48,664 bases of DNA. Source: Verrucomicrobiales bacterium. Lineage in GTDB: Bacteria > Verrucomicrobiota > Verrucomicrobiia > Verrucomicrobiales > V1-33. This document shows, piece after piece, positions 23,020 to 30,801 of the stretch. The stretch covers positions 1 through 48,664 of the forward strand of contig JAQGPJ010000065.1 in assembly GCA_028293125.1 (NCBI GenBank). The letters are read 5' to 3'. A program made the translations under genes and the position numbers. Position 1 is the stretch's first letter. Every line of letters starts with the position of its first letter. Below the pieces are notes generated by a model. The model had not been told where the DNA came from and did no database searches. It saw only the letters and a program-made list of their open reading frames with translations.

Positions 23020-24390
23020 TCACCGCGCCACCGCGAAGGCCGGCCGGGACAGCACGCCGTGGGAGAGCTCGCCGTAGTGGTCGGAGCGCCAGAAGTCCTT
23101 CAGATCGGCGGCGGTGATGAGCTGCAGACCCGGGGTGGCCACGGCGGGGTTGCAGAGGATGTAGAGGTCCTCCGCCGCAATATAGCCGCAGACATTGAGG
23201 GTGTGGCCGGCGCTGCCGCCGGGGTATTGCGGGCCGATGTATTTGAAGTCCACGACCACGGGGCGGCCGGCGTCGAGCTCGCTTTTCAGAAAGGCGGTGG
23301 CCTCGCTGAAACCGGCGTCGTCGGGCGTGAAGGTGAGGAGTTTCCACTTCTGGCCGATTTTGCTGGAGGCGTCGAGCAGATGGCCCCAGTCGGTGCCGGT
23401 GCCCAGCGGGGAGGGGCAGAGTTTTTTGTAGTCCCACCCGCCGACGGTGGCCCCTTGGAACCTTGCGAAGGCGGCGCAGGCGCTGGCCCCGCAGTTGTTA
23501 TAGCCCTGATGCACATGCGGCATCTCCACGAAGGCGAACCGTCCCGGCTCCCCTTTGCGCTTCCGATAGTCGATGAGCTTCAGGAGGTCCGCGCCCATCT
23601 GCGCGGAGGCGTTGGCGGAGGGCTGCGCGGGGTGGCCGGTGGGACCGATGGGGCGGAGCGCGGAAGCTTTGGTCCAAGTGGCTTTGGCCGCCTCCAGGTC
23701 CCCGGCCTGGAACTGCATTTCCCCCAGCACCACGAGGCCCGAGGGGTCGTTCAGCTCCGCGGCGCGCTCCGCCAGGCGGCGGGCCTCCGCAGGGTCGGAC
23801 GGCACGCCCTCACCGGAATAATACGCCATGGCCGCGCAGGCCGCCGCCCGCCCGTGGCCGGACACCGCCGCTTTTTTCCACCAGTCCAGCGCGCGCGGGA
23901 TGTCCTGCTCCGTGCCCTGTGCTCCGAAATAACACTGGCCGAGATTGAAGGCGGCCTGGGCGGATTTCTCCGCCGCCGCTTTGAAATAACCGAAGGCGAT
24001 CACAGGATTGCCCTGGAGGGCGCTGCCCCGCAGGTAGGCCGCGCCGATGAAATCCATGGCGTCCTCATTGCCGGCATCCGCCGCGCGGTGCGCCCAGCGC
24101 AGAGCTTCGGCATCGTCTTTGGGCACTCCCTTTCCGTCCCGGAGCATCACCGCCAGCTCCAGCTGCGCGGCGGTGTCGCCCTGCCCGGCTTTGGCGGTGA
24201 GTTCCTTCAGCCTGTCCGTGGCCGCTGTGGCTATGGCCGTGGCCGTGCCGGCAGCGGCGTCAGGCTGGGCGTGAGTGAGGATGTGGGGTGTCACAGCCAG
24301 CAGGGTGGTGAGGAGGATCGTGGTGGTGGTGGTATGGAGGTGTTTGAGGAACATAGGGTGCTGAATCGTCGTCGTCGTCATCATCGTCAT
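23020..24390 (-). CDS. Exported Sel1-repeat protein with C39-like cysteine peptidase domain
   Basis: A 456-residue protein. The N-terminus is unusually Thr-rich but has a hydrophobic signal (TTILLTTLLAVTPHILTHAQ). Sel1-type repeats run from about residue 60 to 210: AQLELAVMLRDGKGVPKDDA, AAFNLGQCYFGAQGTEQDIP and AAACAAMAYYSGEGVPSDPA. A papain-like peptidase domain of the C39 type follows at about 265-456: HQGYNNCGASACAAF gives the catalytic Cys, GHTLNVCGY the His, and ILCNPA the probable Asn. Such domains often process or bind peptides in the periplasm. The start codon (24390) follows the stop of the SASA esterase gene with a two-base gap, so the two are translationally linked. The first codons lie in a GTC/ATC-repeat tract. 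Confidence 0.8.
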   Translation of the reverse strand: MTMMTTTTIQHPMFLKHLHTTTTTILLTTLLAVTPHILTHAQPDAAAGTATAIATAATDRLKELTAKAGQGDTAAQLELAVMLRDGKGVPKDDAEALRWAHRAADAGNEDAMDFIGAAYLRGSALQGNPVIAFGYFKAAAEKSAQAAFNLGQCYFGAQGTEQDIPRALDWWKKAAVSGHGRAAACAAMAYYSGEGVPSDPAEARRLAERAAELNDPSGLVVLGEMQFQAGDLEAAKATWTKASALRPIGPTGHPAQPSANASAQMGADLLKLIDYRKRKGEPGRFAFVEMPHVHQGYNNCGASACAAFARFQGATVGGWDYKKLCPSPLGTGTDWGHLLDASSKIGQKWKLLTFTPDDAGFSEATAFLKSELDAGRPVVVDFKYIGPQYPGGSAGHTLNVCGYIAAEDLYILCNPAVATPGLQLITAADLKDFWRSDHYGELSHGVLSRPAFAVAR

Positions 24391-24392
24391 GA

Positions 24393-25658
24393 TCAGGGCT
24401 GTGAGCGTTTCCGCATCATGCCGAGGGCCGACTCCGCGAATGCCTTGCCCATGAGGGCGAAGGTTTTGGCGCAGCCGAGGTAGTGGTAGCCGGCGTTGGA
24501 GGCCCCTCGCTCCCACAGCGCGGCCTCGGCGGGGGTGATGACCGTGGCCTCGAACTCCTTCAGATATTCACGCTTCCGCTCATCGGTCATGGTCCCGTCG
24601 GCGTTGGCGTGGTCCTTGTGCTTTGTATCCAGATACCACGCCATCTGACTCACCTTCTCCTTTTTGGCGGCGATGGCTCCGAGTTCCTCCGACCAGAACG
24701 GGGCGGTCTCCACGGCGGCGACCGTGCCCGCGAATTCCGGCAGCAGGGCGGGGGCAGCCATGGCCCGGCGGAAAGCCTTGATATTGTCGTCCGCCCGCGC
24801 GCCGTCCACGCCCAGCACCCCGATGACAAAGGGCATTCGCGGAGTGGCGAACTCCTTGCGCACATCACGGATCAAATCCGCCAGCCATGCGCTGTACTGG
24901 GCGTAATCATTCACCTGCTCCCCGGGCTTCGGCGGGTAAACATTGCCAGCCACCAGATCATTGAAACCCTGCAGCCAGACGAAGCCCGCTATCTCCCACC
25001 CCTGCTTTTCGTCGTACTCAGGGCACACGCGCCGGATGTCAGCGGTCACACGTTTCACATGCGCGGTCATCAGCCGGTAATAAGCGCCCGTGGCTTTGGC
25101 CTGCTCCTTTTCCTCCTCCGGTTTCTCTTTCCATCTTTTGAGATCCTCCGCCGTCGGCACATAGGGCCCGGCGGACGGCGGTCGGAAATCCGTGTGCAGG
25201 CTTTTGCCGCCCCACGCGGTCTTGATGATGAGCACCGGCTCGCCAAGCGCGGCCTCCATGGTGAGGCCGAAGGTGAACTCCGGTCCGATTTTGCCGCCGT
25301 CCTCCGCCGGATTGTCCCGCGAGCCGTATCCCGCGGTGAGTTTCCCGAAGCCCTCGCCGTTCTCCTCTCCAATGCCGGTCAGATAGGAAATCCACACCTG
25401 GCGGCAGACCGCCGGCTTTCCGTCCGCGCCACGCATTTGCCGCAGCAGCGGCGCGGTCGCGGGGTCGTCGCCGATGTAATCAAACGTGCGGATCTCCGCA
25501 TGCCCCTCCATGTTCGACTGGCCGGCGAGGATGAAAATTTTCAGCGGTTTGGCCGGTGCCGCTGCCGCCGTGGCTCCGCCGCACAGCAGCGCGGAGGCGG
25601 CGGGAAGCAGCAGGCTGTGTTTGAGGACGCTCCGTCTGGTGGTCAGTCTGGTGGTCAT
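24393..25658 (-). CDS. Exported SASA-family carbohydrate/sialate O-acetylesterase
   Basis: This 421-residue protein has a twin-arginine signal (TTRRSVLKHSLLLPAASALL). The SASA domain starts with the nucleophile block ILAGQSNMEGH (Ser). It continues with IKTAWGGKSL, an oxyanion/Gly block, and GFVWLQGFNDL, corresponding to the WxQGExD block but with Phe-Asn in place of Glu-x. It ends with a His in AGYHYLGCAKTFALMGKA. The family removes acetyl groups from carbohydrates such as sialic acid or xylan. It is the first gene of a two-gene unit with the Sel1/C39 protein. The start is at 25658, opposite the divergent gene at 25754. Confidence 0.85.
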   Translation of the reverse strand: MTTRLTTRRSVLKHSLLLPAASALLCGGATAAAAPAKPLKIFILAGQSNMEGHAEIRTFDYIGDDPATAPLLRQMRGADGKPAVCRQVWISYLTGIGEENGEGFGKLTAGYGSRDNPAEDGGKIGPEFTFGLTMEAALGEPVLIIKTAWGGKSLHTDFRPPSAGPYVPTAEDLKRWKEKPEEEKEQAKATGAYYRLMTAHVKRVTADIRRVCPEYDEKQGWEIAGFVWLQGFNDLVAGNVYPPKPGEQVNDYAQYSAWLADLIRDVRKEFATPRMPFVIGVLGVDGARADDNIKAFRRAMAAPALLPEFAGTVAAVETAPFWSEELGAIAAKKEKVSQMAWYLDTKHKDHANADGTMTDERKREYLKEFEATVITPAEAALWERGASNAGYHYLGCAKTFALMGKAFAESALGMMRKRSQP

Positions 25659-25753
25659 GGAATTTGAGAAGGAATACGGGGCCGCTCCGCAGACCTTGCC
25701 GCCCCGCATGGATCATATTGGAAAATGGCGCATTCCGCCAGACAGTCAGCGGC

Positions 25754-26560
25754 ATGAGATCCTTGGATTTGAGTTCGTGGCAGGGCGTCCTGTCGAGTTT
25801 GCTGGGCCTGGCGCTTTTCGCGCTGATGGGGGTTGGCATCCGGGTGCTGCTGACCATGACCGTGCAGCAGCGGCGGGAGCGGGCCAACCGCCAGATCAAT
25901 GAGCGGCTGAAAACCCTGATGGCGGCCTACAAGGTCCTCGGCGGGTCGTTCACCGGGAATCTGGCGGTGGATCCGTCGCACCTGCGGGAAATCCGGCTGC
26001 GGTCCCAGTCCCAGTCCCGGCAGCCTGACCTGGAGGGCGGCGGGGGGGCGGATTTGCAGGGAATCACCCTGCCCGGCTCCGGCATCGGCTCCGGCGGGAC
26101 AGACGTAACAGGGGATGGCGCCGGCTCCGAACGGTCCCGGCGCATTCGGGACGCGGTGGAGGCTGCGTTGTCCGACATCCTGCTGCTGGGCACGGAGGAG
26201 CAGGTGCGCCTGGCGGCCAATGCAGTGGCCGAAATGGTGGAGGGCCGCCCCATCCACACGGCGGAGCTGGTGGTCTCCCTGCGGGACTTTATCCGCAGGG
26301 CGCTGGATCTGGATCCCATCCCCGCCGATGTGAAGGTTCCCCTCCAAGGCCCGGCGAGGCCGTCGGGCGGCGGGGGAGGAGGAGGCAGCCGTTCCGGCGG
26401 CGGAGACAGAGGCGGTAAAGGTGGTGGGGGCGGCGGCGGAGGGGGAGGGGGAGGGGGCGGAGCAGGAGGAGAGCAAGGAGGAGGCGGTGGTGGTATGATG
26501 GGAATCAGGACGGGCGGGAAAACCGACGAGGAGGAGGAGCACCGGGAGACGGGGCATTGA
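25754..26560 (+). CDS. Membrane protein with conserved core and polyglycine tail
   Basis: This 268-residue protein has one N-terminal membrane helix (VLSSLLGLALFALMGVGIRV) followed by QQRRERANRQINERLKTLMA and AYKVLGGSFTGNLAVDPSHL, then RIRDAVEAALSDILLLGTEE, VRLAANAVAEMV, and VVSLRDFIRRALDLDPIP. I recognise this core from uncharacterised proteins in many Proteobacteria, so it is probably widespread and mobile. The C-terminal 60 residues are almost pure Gly with a short acidic end (TDEEEEHRETGH). The Gly tract comes from GGN repeats in the DNA (26370-26500), which may vary in length. Function unknown. Confidence 0.75.
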   Translation: MRSLDLSSWQGVLSSLLGLALFALMGVGIRVLLTMTVQQRRERANRQINERLKTLMAAYKVLGGSFTGNLAVDPSHLREIRLRSQSQSRQPDLEGGGGADLQGITLPGSGIGSGGTDVTGDGAGSERSRRIRDAVEAALSDILLLGTEEQVRLAANAVAEMVEGRPIHTAELVVSLRDFIRRALDLDPIPADVKVPLQGPARPSGGGGGGGSRSGGGDRGGKGGGGGGGGGGGGGGAGGEQGGGGGGMMGIRTGGKTDEEEEHRETGH

Positions 26561-26681
26561 AATCATGATTCAAAAAAACATCGCCGCACTGTCTGCTATC
26601 CTCACATTCACCAAGGCCCCTTTCTGAATCAAACCACATTCAGTTATTGCGCAGTAAATCTGTCATGAAATTATCCGTCCG

Positions 26682-26947
26682 GGTTCAGCAACCGGGTAGA
26701 ACAGGCGTCCCGTCTGTCCCGGCGGGCATCCTGCCCGGTGCCGGAGCATTGGTTTTTCAGCCCCCCTAATTCGCATCCATACCATATACACATATCACAT
26801 TCTGATCAGATATCACTTGGGGTTTTCAGTAATAATCTGATAAATTCAGTTATATCAAATACGGAAATATCACTCGCCAAGGCAGCGGCACCGGGCAGGA
26901 TGCCCGGCGGGACAGGCGGGACGCCTGTTCTACCCGGGCCGCTGAAA
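26682..26947. mobile_element. MITE-like element: 62-bp inverted repeats around an AT-rich core
   Basis: The left arm (26682-26743) and right arm (26886-26947) are near-identical inverted copies; both contain GGGTAGAACAGGCGTCCCG and CGGGCATCCTGCCCGGTGCC. The 142-base core is much AT-richer than the genome and has no frame of note. GC-rich GGCGTCCCGCCTGTC-type repeats are known from Verrucomicrobia and relatives. The element fills most of the 408-base gap between two genes. No transposase or clear target-site duplication was seen, so the mobile nature is inferred. Confidence 0.6.
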
Positions 26948-26968
26948 CTATGCATAATATGCGCCGCA

Positions 26969-29900
26969 TCAGGGCATCACATGGACGCGGTAGTACTGCC
27001 GCCCCCGCGGCACGGGATCGGTCAGTGCGTAATGCAGCAGCCCCCCTGTCAGGATCTCCGTTCCGGCCACGCTTCCCCCCAGCGGTTCCCATGTCACGAG
27101 ATCGGCGGAGGTTTCGATCACCACGCGCCCGGCATCGGCGCCGGGGCGGCGCGTCCACGACAGGCGCACGCCGCCGCCTCCGGGCTGCATGACGGCGGTC
27201 AGGGCGGCGTTTTCGCCCATCACATATTCCATCAGGTTGCTGAGGCTGTCCCCGTCATCGTCGCCGCCGGGATTGGCCGGGGCAGGCAGGGCATCGCTGG
27301 TGCCGGGACTGCCGTCGAGGGCGGGGACAGTGCCGGGACGCCAGTGGGCGGGGTCGGCATGATGGGCGTCACCGGCAGCGGGATTCATGTGGACCAGGCT
27401 GTGGCCGTCCCCGTCCGCCAGCGTGGACCAGGGGAAGATGTCGCCATAGCTGAACTCCACGACGGTGCTCCCGGTGGCGTCCTCCACTTTCAGTTTCTCA
27501 CCGGCATTGTCCAGCGCGGTGCCTTCCGGGAACGTGCCCGCAATGCGCTCCGCCGGCACCGCCGGCCATGCCGCCTGGAAAGCCGGCAGGCTGCGCACCA
27601 CCAGCAGGCGCCCGCCGGGCGGAAGGCTGGTCCCGGTGGCGAAGGTGAAATAAACCGGCGCGCCCAGGGCATCCGTGCCGGTGAGGCCCTTGGTGATTTT
27701 CACGCCGGTGAGATCCAGCGCCGTGTCCCCGCTGACATTCACAAACTCCAGAAACTCGGTTTCGTCCCCGGCCCCGGGCGGATTGTAATAAATGGCGCTC
27801 ATGGCCAGGAACCGCTGCGCGTCGCTGGGCGCGGCGGTGGTGGTCATCGTGGCCACCACAATGCCCGCGCTGTTTTTCAAGGTCAGGACCTCGCCCAGAT
27901 TGTTGAGGTGCCCCTGATAGGGACCGGTCACCAACAGGCGCTCACCGCCGCGCGGGCTGACGGTCCGCTGCCGGAAGGCGTAACGGTCAGGGGTGACATA
28001 CAGGCTTTGGCCGGCGGGCAGCACGGTGCCGCCCGCAAAGGTGAAGCTCACGCCGCCCGCCAGCGTCCAGCCGCTGAGATCGGCGTCAAAAGCGTTGGGG
28101 TTCCGCAGCTCGATATACTCCTGATCCTGATTGCCGCCGGCGGGGTTGGATTCCACCGCGCCGAATGCCATGGCCGCGTCAGCCGCCTGCGGAGCCGGCA
28201 CCCCGAGCGATCCGGCCCCGGTGGTGAAGTTCAGGGAATACGGCGCGCCGTGGCCAGTGCCGGTGGTGCCCGTGAGATAAGTGGACCGGTTGGCCAAGTG
28301 GAGAGTTTTGATGCGGTTGATGCTTTGGGCGAGCGTGTAGGCGGTGCCTCCGGTCCATGAAAAGTGCGAATTGCCGCGCCACTTGGCGTGATCCGCCTCA
28401 ACATCGGCGGCGATCACCGGAGCCATGGCGTCCATGCGGCTGCCGAACCAGCCCGTGGCCAGAAATTGGTCATTCAGCGAGCGGATGCGCCGCGCGATCA
28501 TTTGCCGGGTGCGCGGCGTTTTGGCCAAGGCCTCGATCATCCGGTTGAACTTGCCGGCGTGCAGCTGCCAGGGGCGCGCGCCGATGAGGGGATGGCTGGC
28601 GCAGGCGGGGGCGGAGGGGGCGCTGCGGTTGTAAACCATGGTGTCGGTGTTCAGCGCGTCGGGCCCGAATGTGAGGTCCACATCCCACGGCAGCACCGAC
28701 CACTCCCGCGATCCCCGGGTGTCCCGGTGGATATAGTAATTTTTGTTGGAGGCGTCGATATTCTGGCTGATCACGCTGCCTGCGTGCCAGTTCACCCACG
28801 AGGGCAGGTCCACGTTGTCAAACAGCCACGTTTCCAACGCGGCGCCGGACAGGCCCAGACTGGTCACCACGCTCTGCAGATCCGTCCGCCCCTCCGATAC
28901 CCGGTTCTTCTTTTCAAAAGCCGCCGCGGAGGTGAAGTCACAGAGTGCCCCATCCCCCACGGCCTTGTAGAACGACCCGTTGGGGTCGATCCCGTGCCGG
29001 TCCAGAAAGAAACCATCCACATTCTCCACACACAGCGCCACACTGTAAAAGGCCCCGTTCTGACGCTGGTGGATGTGGAATATTTCCGGCGACGCGATGC
29101 CGCTCAGCGCATGCATTTCAAAAGCCATGAAGGCGCGCAGATAACTCTTGTCCGTGTAGGTGGTGTTCAGGTTCAGCTCGCTCACCCGCGGGGCCTCCGC
29201 CTCTCCCGGCAGGGCCGGCCTGAGGGGCACGCGGCGGCCCGGCGGCAGATCGATCTTATGGCTCTTCTTTGGAAATCCGCGCGAGGTGTTGCCCCGGATG
29301 CGGATGCGGCAGTGGTCATGGAATTCCCCGTTGTAAAAAATACTGCAGTAGCCGCCGCTCTCGGTGTCCGCCTGGGAGACGGTCTGGATGAACCGCTGAA
29401 ACACCGGCAACGGCGTGGACACTGAGGGGTCGGCGATGACAGTGCCGAAGTATTCGGGGCCCGCGGCCAGCAGACGCTGCGGCGCGCGGCGGGTGGAGCC
29501 ACGGGTGGTTTTGGCGGTGATGGACCACCCGATCATCTGCCCCGCCGTTGCGCCGTGGGAGGAGGGGATGGTGCCGGTGAAAATGCGGTCGCCGGCGGCG
29601 GCATCGCCATTCAGCCCGTCATCGTGCATGGGCACGGTGGTCTCCGGCTGATACATGACCCGCCAGGCCAGGGTGGCCTCTGCTATCCGGTTTTCCTCTT
29701 CCCCGCCTCCGCCGCCGGGTGCCGGTTCCCCCTGCTCTGCCCGGATGAGGGCGGTCACCTTTATTTCCATGCCGGGCGGGGGGGGCTCCGCCGGATGTGT
29801 CTCCTTGGTGATGACCGGGCCGGCCGGAGCGGTGGCTGTGTTGCTGTTGTTGACCCGGCCCTGCGTGGGGGTTTTGAAATAGGCGGTTTCCTGGGTGCCG

Positions 29901-30391
29901 GTCTTCAGGCCGTAGGAGACATTCGTCTCCTGCGGATAACGGTGGGGCAGCAACTCCATGCCCGGTGGCGGCGCGGTCAGGGGCGATGTGTAGCCGTGCA
30001 CCACCGTGACCCCGTCCGGCGCGGTCAGGGCCAGGTCCTCATCATCATTGAGCTGGAAGTTCGCGTGCAGGGGTTTCCCTGCCACCCGCCGGTCCTTGTT
30101 GCTGGCCCACACCGTCAGATAACCACCCGCCGGGATCGTGACCGCCGGAAAACGCCACTTCCTTTTGTTCACCCCGGGCTCGTCCGAAAGATAATAACCG
30201 TCCAGATCCACGGGCGCGGCGGAGGTGTTCAGGAGCTCGATCCAGTCCGGGGAATCATCATCATCGTCCACTGCCCCGCCAACGTTGTCCGTCAGGTATT
30301 CCGAGATCACCACCCCGTCCGCCCGCAGCGCCCCGGGAGCGCCAACAAGAAATGCCGCCAGGGAAATGCTGAAAATCGGATTAAAGCGCAT
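26969..30391 (-). CDS. Exported CotH-like protein with lamin-tail domains
   Basis: A 1140-residue protein with a signal peptide (about 1-24). A lamin-tail domain covers about 25-165 (VVISEYLTDN, DWIELLNTSAAPVDLDGYYL). The CotH-type kinase-like region (about 345-700) has RIRIRGNTSRGFPKKSHKID, VALCVENVDGFFLDRHG, and NYYIHRDTRGS with VLPWDVDLTFG, the catalytic-loop-like block of secreted CotH kinases. Two further lamin-tail domains occur at about 740-850 and 860-1000. The C-terminal module carries IETSADLVTWEPL and ends YYRVHVMP. CotH proteins phosphorylate surface proteins in spore formers, and exported relatives in this phylum are uncharacterised. It probably acts on the cell surface or extracellular matrix. 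The start ATG at 30391 matches the signal peptide. Confidence 0.85.
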   Translation of the reverse strand: MRFNPIFSISLAAFLVGAPGALRADGVVISEYLTDNVGGAVDDDDDSPDWIELLNTSAAPVDLDGYYLSDEPGVNKRKWRFPAVTIPAGGYLTVWASNKDRRVAGKPLHANFQLNDDEDLALTAPDGVTVVHGYTSPLTAPPPGMELLPHRYPQETNVSYGLKTGTQETAYFKTPTQGRVNNSNTATAPAGPVITKETHPAEPPPPGMEIKVTALIRAEQGEPAPGGGGGEEENRIAEATLAWRVMYQPETTVPMHDDGLNGDAAAGDRIFTGTIPSSHGATAGQMIGWSITAKTTRGSTRRAPQRLLAAGPEYFGTVIADPSVSTPLPVFQRFIQTVSQADTESGGYCSIFYNGEFHDHCRIRIRGNTSRGFPKKSHKIDLPPGRRVPLRPALPGEAEAPRVSELNLNTTYTDKSYLRAFMAFEMHALSGIASPEIFHIHQRQNGAFYSVALCVENVDGFFLDRHGIDPNGSFYKAVGDGALCDFTSAAAFEKKNRVSEGRTDLQSVVTSLGLSGAALETWLFDNVDLPSWVNWHAGSVISQNIDASNKNYYIHRDTRGSREWSVLPWDVDLTFGPDALNTDTMVYNRSAPSAPACASHPLIGARPWQLHAGKFNRMIEALAKTPRTRQMIARRIRSLNDQFLATGWFGSRMDAMAPVIAADVEADHAKWRGNSHFSWTGGTAYTLAQSINRIKTLHLANRSTYLTGTTGTGHGAPYSLNFTTGAGSLGVPAPQAADAAMAFGAVESNPAGGNQDQEYIELRNPNAFDADLSGWTLAGGVSFTFAGGTVLPAGQSLYVTPDRYAFRQRTVSPRGGERLLVTGPYQGHLNNLGEVLTLKNSAGIVVATMTTTAAPSDAQRFLAMSAIYYNPPGAGDETEFLEFVNVSGDTALDLTGVKITKGLTGTDALGAPVYFTFATGTSLPPGGRLLVVRSLPAFQAAWPAVPAERIAGTFPEGTALDNAGEKLKVEDATGSTVVEFSYGDIFPWSTLADGDGHSLVHMNPAAGDAHHADPAHWRPGTVPALDGSPGTSDALPAPANPGGDDDGDSLSNLMEYVMGENAALTAVMQPGGGGVRLSWTRRPGADAGRVVIETSADLVTWEPLGGSVAGTEILTGGLLHYALTDPVPRGRQYYRVHVMP

Positions 30392-30436
30392 GGGGAGGGT
30401 TTAGCAGAGACGCGGTGGGTTCACAAGCTTTGTCGT

Positions 30437-30560
30437 TCGAAGGTTAAAGGGTTCAGGGTTCAGATGAAAAAGCTGCTGAGTGGACCGAGTGGACTGGGCT
30501 GGAACCGATCCATAACCCTCAGTTCTGAAAGAGGTTAAAAGATTCAGGACCAGAACTTTG
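30437..30560 (+). repeat. Two truncated left ends of the dispersed element
   Basis: GGTTAAAGGGTTCAGGGTTCAG (30440 on), followed by TGAGTGGACCGAGTGGACTGGG, is the left part of the element. A second left end, AGGTTAAAAGATTCAGG, begins at 30532. Both lack the right half. They lie behind the CotH gene promoter side, in a 410-base gap. Confidence 0.65.
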
Positions 30561-30667
30561 GAGCAACATCCTCCCGCTCCGCCAACAAGTCAGCGTCCAC
30601 TCAGTACATCCTCCGGAACCCGGAGCATCTATAATCAATAAAGACAGCGCTGTTAATTTCTGCATAA

Positions 30668-30701
30668 CTCCTGGCTCCTGGCTCCTGACTCCTGACGCCG
30701 A
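30668..30701 (+). repeat. CTCCTGR heptamer tandem repeat
   Basis: Four consecutive units of CTCCTGG/CTCCTGA occur here, followed by CG. It belongs to the same class of 7-base intergenic repeats as the AACCCTG and TGAAAAY units. The remainder of the gap to 30801 shows no gene. Confidence 0.5.
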
Positions 30702-30801
30702 CCAAGGCCGGGAACAGGTAATACTTCAATGACCTCTGACTGAATTTAAAAATGAAATCTTCTTGCCTTGGGAGAGATTTTTGTATTCACCATGGCTGGA
30801 C

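Noticed and set aside
30421-30440. tRNA-like GTTCGAA
   Set aside because: There is no surrounding cloverleaf, and the sequence runs into the dispersed repeat.
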